From Nephrocerus scutellatus (Eukaryota; Arthropoda; Insecta; Diptera; Pipunculidae), in contig OX352762.1 in assembly GCA_947095585.1 (NCBI GenBank), forward strand, positions 10,643,969-10,707,968: a stretch of 64,000 nucleotides of DNA, read 5' to 3'. The notes under the pieces are model-generated. The model searched no databases, was not told the DNA's origin, and saw only the letters and a list, made by a program, of their open reading frames with translations. Position numbers and translations under genes: made by a program. This document shows positions 31,441-41,880 of the stretch, in pieces (position 1 is the stretch's first letter; every line of letters starts with the position of its first letter).

Positions 31441-31739
31441 GCTCTGATCCTCTCGTAGTTCGAGCACTTCCAACCAGCAGTAGTACTGTCTCAGCAAATG
31501 AACACTAGCGATCCCAATTTATTATGCGAGCCGGAAAAATGCGGCCACATGACGCTGTCGCTCATCTAGATCGAGATGTCTATAACCGCCTTTTGATAAG
31601 GGTCAGTTGAAAAGGGTCGACAGGTCAGGTGTTTGATCCTCTAATCCTCTGGAAGTGGCGGCTCTGGCAAAATCGGGAGCGCTCTCTCTACTTTTGTCTA
31701 TGCGCATATGTAAACCGCCTTTTTTCCTGTGAGTTCAAT

Positions 31740-31962
31740 TTAATGAATTCGCTCCGTTGTTGCTGGATCTGTGGTCCGTCTAGTATCTTTCCAATGAAAG
31801 AGCATCCGGATTTATTCGAAATGACGCTACAGGCATTAAAAACTGTTGGTGTGTCAAAATCAGAAATGTCTGATTTCGAAATGACGCTACAGGCATTAAA
31901 AACTGTTGGTTTGTCAAAATCAGAAATGTCTGATTTCACGTGTTCAAGGGGGCCCGTATCTT
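31740..31962 (+). pseudogene. Unassigned ORF with a Cys-x-x-Cys start and 20-residue duplication
   Basis: A frame beginning MNSLRCCWICGPSSIFPM continues through two near-identical 20-residue copies (EMTLQALKTV-(G/L)-SKSEMSDF) and closes at 31962. CCWIC suggests a zinc-binding N-terminus (THAP- or ZAD-like), but the later ligands are not visible, so I do not name it. It could be a broken host-gene exon or transposon ORF. Downstream frames on both strands are broken. Confidence 0.3.
31814..31936 (+). repeat. 60-bp perfect-period tandem duplication
   Basis: Two copies of a 60-bp unit (from TTCGAAATGACGCTACAGGC to CAGAAATGTCTGA) differ at a single base (GTGTGTC versus GTTTGTC). The high identity implies recent duplication. 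The unit is a multiple of three and keeps the frame open on both strands. Confidence 0.9.
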
Positions 31963-32533
31963 AGCGCCGTCTGAATTCTGGTAGAGTTCAGCTACTCGAC
32001 AGTAGACCGAGAAGTTGTGGCCAATATTGAGCTGGCCATCGAGAGCTCAACAGTATCTCTGGATAAAACAGGTTGCTCAACAGAAGAATCTGATATTGAT
32101 GCGATTTGAGAATCATTAGTCTCATTATTTTTATTATTTTTCTCAATTTTTAAGCCCACGAGTCTGGGAAAGGAGGTCACCTGCCATGGGAAGGCTAGTT
32201 TGAAACCAAAGGTAACCAGGCATTCGGAGCTTGCATACTAGCGACTAAGCACCCTCTTAGCCATGCATCCATCGGCGTATGCAGCTCCACCTTAGATAAG
32301 AGATTTTAGGGATTAAGTGAGGATAGGACAAGTCCGTTGCCTCAAACTCCTACTTTACCTGGGCTTAGGACCGACGTGCTTCTTTTGTAACAAGGCGCTG
32401 CTGAGAGTGTGGTAGATAGTGTTCAACTGCTCTACTGAAAACAAGTATGCAGCCTCAAGCAAAAGCCGAATGATAAAATAAAATTTGTATGTTTGGAGTT
32501 AAATTTTTTATTATTACTGTATATTTAATTGAA

Positions 32534-32836
32534 TTAGCTAGACAATCTATGCTGTACTGTATTTACACCAGAGTTAGATGTTGATGCTAGCTTTGAGGCC
32601 AATTTAAAATCATGTGGTTTTGATGGTTCATTATCATCAATTCTCCCGTTGGAGTATAGAGTATCATAAAGAATCTCCAACTTTTTATATTTTTTGTTGT
32701 CCCTTAGAGAACTAAAGTACATTCCAAAATACTCCACATCGTTTAAATTCATATCCTTTTTCACTTGGCTTTTGGTTGACTTTTTTCCCTTCCAGTTCCA
32801 GTCTAGTGCATGGTTAATATATTTGACATATGTCAT
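32534..32836 (-). CDS. Hypothetical ORF (100 aa), Lys/Asp/Asn-rich
   Basis: Starts MTYVKYINHALDWNWKGKKS and ends with VNTVQHRLSS. The middle (EYFGMYFSSLRDNKKYKKLE) suggests an alpha-helical charged protein; no signal peptide or membrane segment. Possible polyadenylation words (AATTAAA, AATAATAAA) lie 10-30 nt beyond the stop. It may be the last exon of a host or transposon gene; I do not recognise it. No intron is required, but the ATG could also be internal. It is flanked on the right by a SINE (from 32918). Confidence 0.3.
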   Translation of the reverse strand: MTYVKYINHALDWNWKGKKSTKSQVKKDMNLNDVEYFGMYFSSLRDNKKYKKLEILYDTLYSNGRIDDNEPSKPHDFKLASKLASTSNSGVNTVQHRLSS

Positions 32837-32917
32837 TGGTAGGTTTACGCGTAAGCGAGAAGTTGAAAGTACAAAGCAAGAGCAGAGCAGTGCTATTTTT
32901 AATTAGGTCAGCCGGCT

Positions 32918-33171
32918 AATAATAATATTCGGCGCGACAGACCATTGCGGTCCAAGGCCTAGCTTTTAGCACAAATGGAAGGGATCTACAATTTAAGGCC
33001 GGATCCGAACGGCGAATTGCGAGGCTTTCCGTGACAAGTTATTACTCTCAGACGTTTGTCACCCAATCGCAAGAGGTGGGACACCGTGAAAAATAATTTG
33101 GTGTTACTGGGATTCGAACCACGAACCTCCTGCTCAGTAGCCGTGCGCATTTCCACTGAGCCACGGCGCCA
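32918..33171 (-). mobile_element. tRNA-derived SINE, best copy
   Basis: About 254 bp on the minus strand. The 5' tRNA-like head at the right carries a perfect A box (TGGCTCAGTGG, 33163-33153) and a perfect B box (GGTTCGAATCC, 33120-33110), so a Pol III promoter is intact. The tRNA-unrelated body includes TTTTTCACGGTGTCCCACCT and GGCCTTGGACCGCAATGGTC, and the 3' tail is AATATTATTATTAG. Related copies: 23666-23908, 38935-39125, 43722-43986, 59139-59395, 59793-59960. Acceptor arms no longer pair, so it is not a tRNA gene. Confidence 0.9.
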
Positions 33172-33989
33172 TCTAATGTATCGCCATTATTTACATAATT
33201 TCCTAAAGACAAATTTTTCAGATAAGGTCCGAATTTGGTAAAATACTGAAGAACAAAAATGTTTGCTTAGTAGGTGCGAACCTCAGTTTTACTGTTTATT
33301 GCCAAATTAATGTATGAGATTGGTTTCCAACCACACTAAAATTGCTGTCCCCTGATTCACGATACACAATAAATAACTATCAACACTCACATTCACGTGC
33401 AAAGCAGCCGTATAGTCATTGAGATTAGGATTGGTACCTAGTATATGCCTTTGGCATTACTAGTTTGGTGTTGTTGCATAGCAATGAAATTTGACAAAAG
33501 ACAAAATGGACAATGGATATATGTATAGCAATCTTGGGTTAACTTAATTTATTGCTGTTCTCTTGGTTAAACAATTTCCAGCTTAATTGACATATTGTCA
33601 AGTGAAATCGTATATTGATTTGTGATTGTGGCATTGACGCCGACAAAGTCACTATGCAGTCACTTGTTGGGATACTACATGCAATGTCCTAAACAAGACC
33701 GCGGCGTGATACACTTTACAGAACGTATCCGAAGCTCAGCTACTTTTACTTTTCATTAAATTAATTGAATATTGATATTTAATTGATTGGCTTCTAGTTA
33801 ATATGAATTTTATACCCAAACGCAAAACAGCAAGTAAATGTAAAAAAAAAACTTCGTTTTTCAAGTAGAACTTTTATGTACACATCGACAGACGCCACAC
33901 AGTCCTTTTATTTCTATATTGTATTATTAGATAATAACCGTCAAATTATATATTTTTAAGGTGGGGCATATTTCACAGTTAATCCACAT
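33172..33989. other. Interval without recognised features
   Basis: No coding frame or repeat structure that I can support. Confidence 0.35.
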
Positions 33990-34695
33990 TTGCACGCTCA
34001 CACGCGACGTACGCGTGATCTAAGATACGGCCATAAACACTGAGCTGCTCATAAAATGTCAGTTCTCTAGGTCGTGTGAAACATCGACCAGGTCGGACCT
34101 ATTTCAAAACATCACATCGGTCACATGCGACACTCATCATACGAAGGATTTTAGAAAACTCCCTGAGCACTGAGCTGTTTAGCTCTCTAGGTTGTGTGGA
34201 GGGTAGTTAAAAAGGACCACAAAGAAGTCGACGCAGGACGGTGCTATTCCAAAGATTAGCCCATTTTCCACGCAGCGCATGCGCCACCCGCGAATTGAAA
34301 CACGAGTCATACGCGGGGTATAAGAAACGCGTAATGAGAAGAAGCTACTCACAAAATTTAAACCCTCCAGCACGTGTGGAAGGTAGTTAAAAAACAGATC
34401 CAATCTATTCCAAAGATTAAGCCATCTTTCACGCATCACACGCACTAGAAGTAGCCGTGAACACTGAGCTGCTCACAAAATTTCAGCTCTCTAAGTTGTG
34501 GGAAAGGTGGTTAAAAAGGACCAAAGATCCAAGGATTAGCCCATTTTCCACGCATTGCACGCGCCACACGCGAATTGTGACACGAGTCATACGCGGGATA
34601 TTAGAAACGCCCACTGAGGTTAAGCTACTTCAACTCTCTTGCACGTGTGGAAGGTGGTTTAAAAATATGTCGGGCCCATTACAAAGGTTAAGCCT
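33990..34695. repeat. Satellite-like CG-word repeat, inverted relative to 4360-6060
   Basis: At least five diverged units, each with GAGCTGCTCACAAAATTTCA, a GTTGTGTGGA(A/G)GGT(A/G)GTTAAAAA block, AGATTA-GCCCATTTTCCACGC, CACGCGCCACACGCGAATTG and TCATACGCGG. Unit spacing varies from about 110 to 175 bp because of indels. Another short piece is at 38150-38245. CpG words are frequent. Non-coding. Confidence 0.75.
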
Positions 34696-34786
34696 CCGCA
34701 TTCGCCACTGCTATCAACGCACTGAGGAACAGCAAGGCGGTAGGACTAAATGGTATGTCCGCAAAGCTTATACGAGTCGCTTCAAC

Positions 34787-35400
34787 ATCATCATCATATT
34801 TGGCTGGTTGTACCAGAGTCCGGTCCTGGCCTACCGCAAAAAGTCACTCCACCTTTCCCGTGTAAGCTATGGGTGCCAATGTACTGCCTGAATATTGGCT
34901 CCCTACCTATTTTGGCATTCATATCCCCTAGAATGATTTTTACGCCATACTGAGGACAGGCATGCAGTTCCCGTTCGACTGATTCAAAGAATTCTTCTTT
35001 TTCATCATCTGGGGAATCCTCTGTAGGTGCGTGAACGTTTATGAGGCTTATGTTTTTCAATCTGTCCCGCACGCGAAGGGTGCATAGCCGTTCACATTTA
35101 TTGCTTTAAAGCCGCCGATAACGGTCTGTTTCATTCTTTTGCTGACTAGAAACCCCACCCCGAACACATGATGTCTTGCATGACAGCTGTAATATGTGTC
35201 ATATTCTGATTTTTCTAAGACACCATTCCCCGTCCATCGCATCTCCTGAATTGCTGTTATGTCAGCATTATATTTAGACAGGGTATCGGCTAGCTGCTGT
35301 GCAGCTCGAGCTCTATACAGTGCATTGCTGAAGCATTTTGTGTTATTCGCCCTACTCTGCTGATGGCTGACCGCCGAAAACGTAAACAGGGCCGAGTATT
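34787..35400 (-). pseudogene. RTE-b LINE with endonuclease joined to its 3' end
   Basis: On the minus strand: an endonuclease with (IQ)EMRWTGNG, FGVGFLVSKRMKQTVIGGFK, ISLINVHAPTEDSPDDEKEE and VKIILGDMNAKIGREP (catalytic GDMNAK), then, without any reverse transcriptase, the RTE-b 3' end (GACTTTTTGCGGTAGGCCAG ... CAGCCAAATATGATGATGAT). The whole RT region has been deleted. This links this endonuclease type with the RTE-b 3' end. Two or three frame breaks. Confidence 0.78.
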
Positions 35401-35852
35401 ATCCGCTAAAAGTGAAGCAGGACTGCGATGATAATGGTCACATAAAGAAGGGAAGGCTTTACTACTCATTACTCAATAGTCTTCTTATGCCAAAGAAGTA
35501 GTGATTAGCAATAAATCGCCTGTTTAACGGTGAAATAATTTATTACGTTCCTCTCAGCCATCTCATGTGCTTAATGCATTTTCCTATCCAAACATATCGC
35601 TACTTTGTTTTGTTAAAAATCACACAAAACATTTTGTTTATGGAATTTGTTTAAACCAAAAATTTAGAAAAAAACACGCATAGCAGCACGTATCGATCGA
35701 ATGATAAAACAATAAAAATTTTCTTAATTCCTCGTTCATCACTTTATTGTTTATACAATGTTGGAACATGAATGCGTCCAAATTGGCATCCAAATAATTG
35801 AAAATAAATTTAAATTTTTAACACAATTATCAGCAATGGTTGGATTTTCTTT
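35401..35852. other. Interval without recognised features
   Basis: AT-rich; nothing I can name. Confidence 0.3.
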
Positions 35853-36218
35853 TTAAATTCTCTATATTAACTTCGTGTGCACGTGGCTGGCTGGCTGGTG
35901 GAATTTTGTGATCAATTTTTACACCACTTCCTAAGGCCCGATTTTATTCAAACTTTGCACACATGTGTGTCTCGTATGACAACACTTTCTATTAAAAATT
36001 TGGAAGGTATAGCGCCCCAGAGCCGGCGGGCTCCCATATAAATGTTTTAAAACTAACCCGATTTAAATTCAAAGTTTTCATCTCCGATGAAACACTTTTT
36101 GTAAAAATTTGGAGTTGATAGGGCCCAAGGGCCGAGGGGCTCCCATTTAGTTTTAAACTAACCCGATTTTTTTAAACTTTGCACACATGTGTATCACCGA
36201 TTAGATTTTTATGGGTTG
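35853..36218 (+). mobile_element. Dispersed element W (CTGG-rich), copy 1
   Basis: Left end TTTAAATTCTCTATATTAAC then TTCGTGTGCACGTGGCTGGC. Internally there are two diverged modules, each with 'CCCGATTTTATTCAAACTTTGCACACATGTGT'-like words, a GGG-rich segment (GCCGGCGGGCTCCCAT, GCCGAGGGGCTCCCAT) and TTTTAAAACTAACCCGAT. Right end TATGGGTTG before TTTT, as in the nested copy at 49412-49797. No coding sequence. Other copies: 39165-39500, 47590-47760, 47815-48005, 63818-64000. Confidence 0.7.
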
Positions 36219-36399
36219 TTTTAAATAATTAGTTTTATAATTAGAACTCGAATTTGAGTCAGAACTATAAAACAAATTTTCTAAGACCAAGAGCCTTTTT
36301 GTACCACACGCGATTTTTTATATTCCAAAAATAAAGTTAAAGGTTATAAGATATAAAAGAAGGAACAATATCCTTGATTCATTATATTAAATAAATATT

Positions 36400-36790
36400 C
36401 AATAGTCATCAAATGATTATTCTTTAATCCAATTATAATTCTTAATGTACAATTGACCGCTTTTTCTTTAATTGATCCTGTAAACATGCCAGCATCTCGC
36501 CTTATAATTCTTAAATGATCTTAAAAAAAACATGTCATAATCATTTCATAATCCATAAATCATTCTTTTAATTCATCCTATAAACATTCAATAACCACCC
36601 TATAATCCTTTAATTATAGAAAAATCATTCTTCTTACAAACATTCCATAATCGGCCTATAATAAAATAAATCCTATAAAAATCATACAATCCCGTAACCT
36701 TCTTAAACTAATCCTATAGTGAATGTATAATCGTTATTTCATCCTATAAACATGCCATAAATTTCCTATATAAGAATTGCCCAATAAACT
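36400..36790 (+). repeat. AT/C-rich degenerate tandem repeat
   Basis: Irregular repetition of ATCCTATAAACAT(T/G)CCATAAT-like units separated by AT-rich spacers. Strong C-over-G bias on this strand. No coding potential. Confidence 0.55.
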
Positions 36791-36869
36791 TCCATGCAAA
36801 TAGTAAAATATAAATTCAGTGCTACATTAAAAGCTTTTGTAGACTTGGACGACATTATATGTTCAAGAC

Positions 36870-38060
36870 TTCTTCATTCTTTTTCCTTATGTCCTATATC
36901 CCCTTGTGGGTCCTAGGGCCTCTACTACGCCTACGCGCCATCGCGTGCGGTTTCTGGCAACGAGCTTCAGCTCTCTCCACATCTTCCCCAATAACCGTGA
37001 CTCATCCTCAACTGTTATGCGCCATTTCTTTCTCGGACGACCCGTTCTTCTACCATCCTGAGATAACGGATTCCATTGCATTGCGTAATTTGCTATGGAA
37101 CTGTCGCCTTTTTGGAGTGTATGACCAATCCACTGCTACTTCCGTCGTTGGCTGGTTGTGCTTGTTGGTTCCGAACTAGTTCTCTGGTAAAGATGTTCGT
37201 TATAGAGGCCAGAAAACCCTTAAGATGTTCCGTAGGCACCTATTTACGAATATTTGTTGGGTATTCTCCAAGTGGGCCAGACGAAGTTTACTTTTCCAAT
37301 TGTTAATCATCGCTGTGATGGTAGCCCAGCTAATACAACACTTTTTTTTTGGTGATAGTAGCGGTCACCTTCCAAGTGCTGCACCACTACAACAGCACAG
37401 ATTCAACATTTGAACGGAACAGTCGCAGCTTGTTGATTAAGCTGATAGCATTGCTTTGACATATCATGGACATCATTCCAAACACTGATTTGGCTTTGCC
37501 GATTCGGTTGGCAATGTCCTGTTCGGTTCCACCTTCGGTCGAGACAGTACTCTCAAGATATTGAAAACTCTCTACTTTTTCTACCAATTGTCCAGCAATG
37601 TTAACTTGAGTTACTGAGTTAGCGCCGAGGTTTGATGATTTTGCTTTTGGCAGTATTAATCTTTAAACCCGCAACATTTGCCTCCCTTTCCACATTTGTT
37701 GTCATCTGGTGCAATTCCATAGTCCTGTGCAAGAGTAAACAAAAAGCGTAGTGCATATGTTTGAGTTGAGATGTAAGAGTCCAACGAATTCCTCCGATTC
37801 CAGTAGATAAAGCTGCGCAAAGCACAGAGCTAATCACCAACAAAAAGAGTATCGGCGATAGAATGCAACCTTGTCGTACCCCATTTAGGATCTAGAATTC
37901 CTCTGACAGCTTTCCTCTATGCAGCACATGACATTTAGAGCCATCATAGGTTGCTTTTATAATAGCTATTAGTTTATCGGGCATACCTCTCCTGCGCAAG
38001 GCGAGCCAGATAAACTGTCTGTTGACCCTGTCAAACGCCTTCTCAAAATCGATGAACAGA
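36870..38060 (-). pseudogene. RTE-a LINE, second copy
   Basis: The minus strand has, from the right, RT catalytic and linker regions (IGGIRWTLTSQLKHMHYA with the YADD region damaged, then ANVAGLKINTAKSKIIK), VESFQYLESTVSTEGGTEQD and ANRIGKAKSVFGMMSMI, and the C-terminus MQWNPLSQDGRRTGRPRKKW to EALGPTRGYRT. The last block is the real ORF2 end of this family. It matches 762-1560 closely at nucleotide level. Frameshifts and a deletion in the C-terminal region kill it. Its right edge at about 38060 abuts a mariner scrap. Confidence 0.82.
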
Positions 38061-38112
38061 ATTATGCGAAAAAGTCATTGAAAGCTGGACCCACCGAGTA
38101 CGTGTCACCAAA
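38058..38112 (+). pseudogene. Mariner transposase scrap
   Basis: LCEKVIESWTHRVRV matches the C-terminal LCERVVENWVQRLDF block of the rosa-type transposase at 5527-5570. About 18 codons. Confidence 0.5.
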
Positions 38113-38149
38113 TCAACTTTGAGACGTGTTCGTTTGTTCAACGTCCCTG

Positions 38150-38245
38150 AACACTAAGCTGCTCACAAAATTTCAGCTATCTAAGTTGTGGAAAAGGTGT
38201 TTAAAAAAGACCACAACGAAGTCGACTCAGGTAACCTTCCATGGG
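38150..38245. repeat. Satellite-like repeat, single unit
   Basis: AACACTAAGCTGCTCACAAA to GACCACAACGAAGTCGACTC matches one unit of the block at 33990-34695 in the same orientation. Confidence 0.65.
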
Positions 38246-38934
38246 GATATGCCAATATGACATATATGTACTACTGAACAATTCACAACAAATTCGACAG
38301 ATGTTGCTTTAAATATATGGGCCGCCATAACCTAAAAAATTTCGAGTGATCCTTTATATGCCAGAAAATATTTTCATACTAAGCTGCGTTGAATGCATGT
38401 AAATAAATAGCAGATCTTAGATTAAAGAAACATTTTGTTCTGGCTATATCTCTCCTTTGGCACGCGACCGCTTACAAATATTCAATTTGCGCCAAATATA
38501 AAATATAAAAATAAATTTCTCATGTATACAATTTCTTAACTTTACAGTTCTGTATTTAACAGTTAAACTTTAAACGAACAGACTGTCATACACCGCTCTT
38601 TATGGAAGCATTATAAAAATGCGGGATCTTAAATTAAAAATTATTATTACCTCTTTAGATTTAATACAATGTTGATTGCTTAGGAAGCCCTGGCCCCAGT
38701 GCTCTTTTTATTTTGATTATAGAGATTTTAACCGAGATTCCTGGAGCCTTACAGTGATGGCACGACAATTGTCATTCCCAATCAGCTTGGATATTATGTA
38801 TGCATTTCTGACTTGAAGAGTCTTTCATCGACTATGATAGAGCATCCATTTGATGGTTTGAAAATGGATTGTCTACAAAACTAATTGTAAAACCAATTTT
38901 GGATTTTCTGTTCCCAGGCGAGCCCATTTTGTTT
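38246..38934. other. Interval without recognised features
   Basis: AT-rich, no supported gene or repeat. Confidence 0.3.
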
Positions 38935-39125
38935 CCTTTGCCTACGAACAGACACACATAACACAACCCAAACAAATGGAAGTAACCTACAATGTAAATT
39001 CAAATCCGAAAGGCTAGAAGCCCTCCATGACAGTTTATATTCTCTGACGTTTATGAGACATTCGCGAAAGGCGTGACTGTGTTAAAACTTTTTCATGTTT
39101 TCTGGTATTTGAACGAAAACACTTT
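38935..39125 (-). mobile_element. tRNA-derived SINE, degenerate copy
   Basis: Body words AAATGGAAG-A-CCTACAAT, CCGAAAGGCTAGAAGC, CATGACAGTTTATA-TCTCTGACGTTT and CATTCGCGAAAGGCGTG align with the SINE consensus, but the tRNA-like head is mostly lost after about 39110. Confidence 0.55.
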
Positions 39126-39164
39126 GCATAGATAATACATAAATTTCTACTGCATTTTATATAT

Positions 39165-39500
39165 CTACTAGCTGTTCTCTGGCGCTTTGCTTTATTTTTT
39201 ATTTCCCCGCCTTCATCTTACCGCAGACCGGCTGGCTGGCTGGCTCGGTGGCTGACTGGCTGGTCTGATTTTCTGATAAATTTTTAACCAACTTCCCATA
39301 GCCCGATTTTATTGAATTGCACACATGTATATTTCCGGTGACAATACTTTCTATTAAAATTTGAGGCCCCTCGGACCTCGGGGTCGGGATATTTTACAAA
39401 ATTTACCCGATTTTTTTAAAATTGTATACAAATGTGTATCTCCGATGGAAAACACTTTCTGTAAAAATTTCAGAGAGATCGGGCGTCGAATCAAATGCCG
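39165..39500. mobile_element. Dispersed element W, copy 2, with CTAG-type end
   Basis: Contains GGCTGGCTGGCTGGCT, CCGATTTTATTGAATTGCAC, ATTTCCGGTGACAATACTTT and the GGACCTCGGGGTCGGG segment. The left edge here is CTACTAGCTGTTCTCTGGCG, i.e. on the minus strand ...CAG-CTAG|TAG, a CTRR-type end unlike the AATTCTC end of other copies. This suggests two subfamilies or a composite. Confidence 0.6.
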
Positions 39501-39509
39501 AATCAAAGT

Positions 39510-40510
39510 AAAACATATTTAAGTTTTCGAATTGCATTGGCAGTTTTCGATTTGGCCACCCTTAGCCGCGATTAAGGCCTTCAAACGACCGACAAAGCTA
39601 TTGCATGCAGCGGGAAAGTGGCTCTGCGGTATTTTGACCCATTCCCGGCGAAGCGCTTGCTTAAGATGATCGACACTTTGGTATTTTTTTGTCCCAACCT
39701 TGCTCTTCAAAATACTCCAAACCGAGAAACCTAGCGGACTTGCATCCGGTGAATTTGATGGCCATTTGGCAGTGGAAATGAACCGCGGAACGTTGTTTCT
39801 CAGCCAATCTTGATTGACGCACGCTTTATGACTCGGCGCTGTCCTGTTGAAATGTCCAGGCTCGGCGGCCGAAATGTTTTTGTGCCCAACGCTTCAACGC
39901 TTCCTCCAACACATGATCCCGATAAATTTGAGCATTTATCTTGACGCCACGGTCCAAAAAAACGAGCAGTGAACGGCTTTCGGTCGTTACGGCGGCCCAA
40001 ACCATCACCATCGGCGGCGCTTGGTTTCGAGTGGCAATCCGTTGGTCCAAATTTTCAGTAGAACAGCCGGGCAAGTAAATCCGGTCGTTTTGCTTGTTCA
40101 CGTATTGCTCAATAACGAACGGTGACTCATCGGAGAAAACCAAATTCGGCAAATCGCAAGCGTAACAACTCCTTTGCTCTTTCCACTCTAACTTTTTTTT
40201 GAGTATCGGTGAGACCATGCTTTTTTTGGAATTTCAAGGCCTTAAGTCCAAGATGATCTTTCAATGTGTGCTGCATCCTTTCGAGCGAAATGTTCGCTTC
40301 ACGAGCCATTTTTCTGCCGCTACGTCGCGGATTCCGAGCCAATTTGGCCTTCACCTTCCGAAAGATATCCGGCGATGTTGCAGTGCGTTTCGGTCTACCA
40401 CCATGGCATTTTGCAATGTTGTCAGTATCGTTATAACGATTTATGGTGCGGCTGTGGTTTTTCAGCCAAATACAGAGCAATCACACTATTACGCTCGAAT
40501 TCCATTGCGG
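39510..40510 (-). pseudogene. maT-type (DD37D) mariner transposase
   Basis: Minus strand. Starts MEFERNSVIALYLAEK (ATG at 40505), then the paired HTH region (CHGGRPKRTATSPDIFRKVK, RKMAREANISLERMQHTLKD), the catalytic core NLVFSDESPFVIEQYVNKQ with the first D, WTFQQDSAxSHKA with the second D, and SNSPDASPLGFSVW, where the third catalytic position is G instead of D. By family alignment the spacing is 37 residues, the maT signature. At least three frameshifts and one lost catalytic residue, so inactive. The C-terminus (CNSFVGRLKALIAAKGGQIE) ends at 39519. Terminal repeats are not clear by eye. Confidence 0.85.
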
Positions 40511-40919
40511 ATAACTTTTTTTCTGAATATTTCCCACTAAAATGCTTTTGTACGCTTGTAAATTGTAATTGTAAAATTAGTGTAAATTTGAGCGCTCTGT
40601 CATCATTCGTTTGACAGCAATGACAGTCTGAAGTTGGTAACACTTCGTGTCATTCACCCGGTATAAAAACGAAACGCTGTTCGTTTGGCTCATTTTTATT
40701 TTATTTATGTTCGCCATAATCCGAATAAGGTTTATGTTTAGAAAAGTGGCCCGGAAAATAGGAATATTCGGAAAAAACTGAAAGTGCGTCTTTCATAGAA
40801 TTTTTGTATGAACTCGCGACCGTAACTCTCGATTGGAAAACGATAAATTGGAAATGATGAGGAAGTAACCCAATTGAACTCAATTGAATGTTTAAGGTAA
40901 AATTAAAAATCTGGAAAAA

Positions 40920-41012
40920 CGCAGATCGGCTCGAAATCGGGACCGGTGGAGAGATTTCTTGCGAGAGGCCAGGACAGGACACCGGTTGTAGAGCCAAATA
41001 TGATGATGAATA
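40920..41012 (+). pseudogene. RTE-b 3' end, solo
   Basis: A short, strongly 5'-truncated copy: GATCGGCTCGAAATCGGGAC then GGTTGTAGAGCCAAATATGATGATG. Nearly the same sequence ends the copy at 59040-59137. Such short tails are typical of abortive target-primed reverse transcription. Confidence 0.8.
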
Positions 41013-41127
41013 TATAGTCTATGTTCACGCTGTGCATTCTAAATATTGGTGAAAGAATTTTTAAAATCGGCTAAGTAGTTCCGAAGATTACCTCCTACAC
41101 GCAAACTAACATTACCTCTTTATAAAA

Positions 41128-41880
41128 TTAGTATGGATTTACATTTTCGTAACAATATGAAATGAAAAAAATATAAAAAGAGGTATCAACCTGGCGATCT
41201 TCAGCCTGTTGATTGCTGGCCGTCTCATAGAAAGAGACGTCTTGATTATTAAAGATGTCGTCGAATCTAGCATCTGTGAATCCTCTGATTTTTATATAGC
41301 GGTGGCTTGGCTCGATTTCCTCGATTCTCAGTCCTTGCATCTCCGGTCTTGGATGTGTTTCCAACCAATCAACGAATTTCTTCGCCATTTGGAACAAGTG
41401 GTCGGTTATTGGCAGCAGACCTGCCGTGTCGTAAAGCCTATTACTCGAGACAAATTTGTTACTATTTGGCACCCTCCAGAGTCTTGTACAGATCCTTAGT
41501 ACCTTCCTTTCAAATAGGGAGGACTTCTTCATCGCTGTTGGTGACACGGTGAGCCATATGGGATAGCCATAGGTTATCACTGGCCTGATGAGCTGCTTGT
41601 AGATGAGCAGCCTGGTGTTGTTGTGTTGGACAGTCCGTTTCGTCTTCCTAGAAGCGGGTGCACCAAATGAAGAGCGTAGTTAGCTTTTTTAACCGTTATA
41701 TCGATGTGCTTGTTGAACTTAAGCCTCTCCGTGAAGTTGATTCCCAGGTACGTTATTTCTGACTTCGTGTTAATAATTGTGTTGTCTGGAAGAGTTATTT
41801 TTAAGCCTTTGCACCGGCTTACAACATTTCTTCTTCTTGTTCTCGTCACTGGCAAGGGACTTTTTTTTTTTTTTTTTTTT
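41128..41880 (-). pseudogene. Jockey-type LINE (J4), RT thumb and C-terminus
   Basis: Minus strand: TRTRRRNVVSRCKGLKITLP then EITYLGINFTERLKFNKHID and LHLVHPLLGRRNGLSNTT, a frame change, and VITYGYPIWLTVSPTAMKKS with FERKVLRICTRLWR down to about 41128. Structured like the thumb and C-terminal part of Jockey ORF2. It is preceded on its 5' side by a 20-nt poly-A (poly-T on plus, 41861-41882), so something else with an A tail lies upstream. Confidence 0.78.

Noticed and set aside
33097..33171. tRNA gene on the minus strand
   Set aside because: A and B boxes are perfect but acceptor and anticodon stems do not pair, and the same head is fused to a common non-tRNA body in other copies. It is a SINE head.
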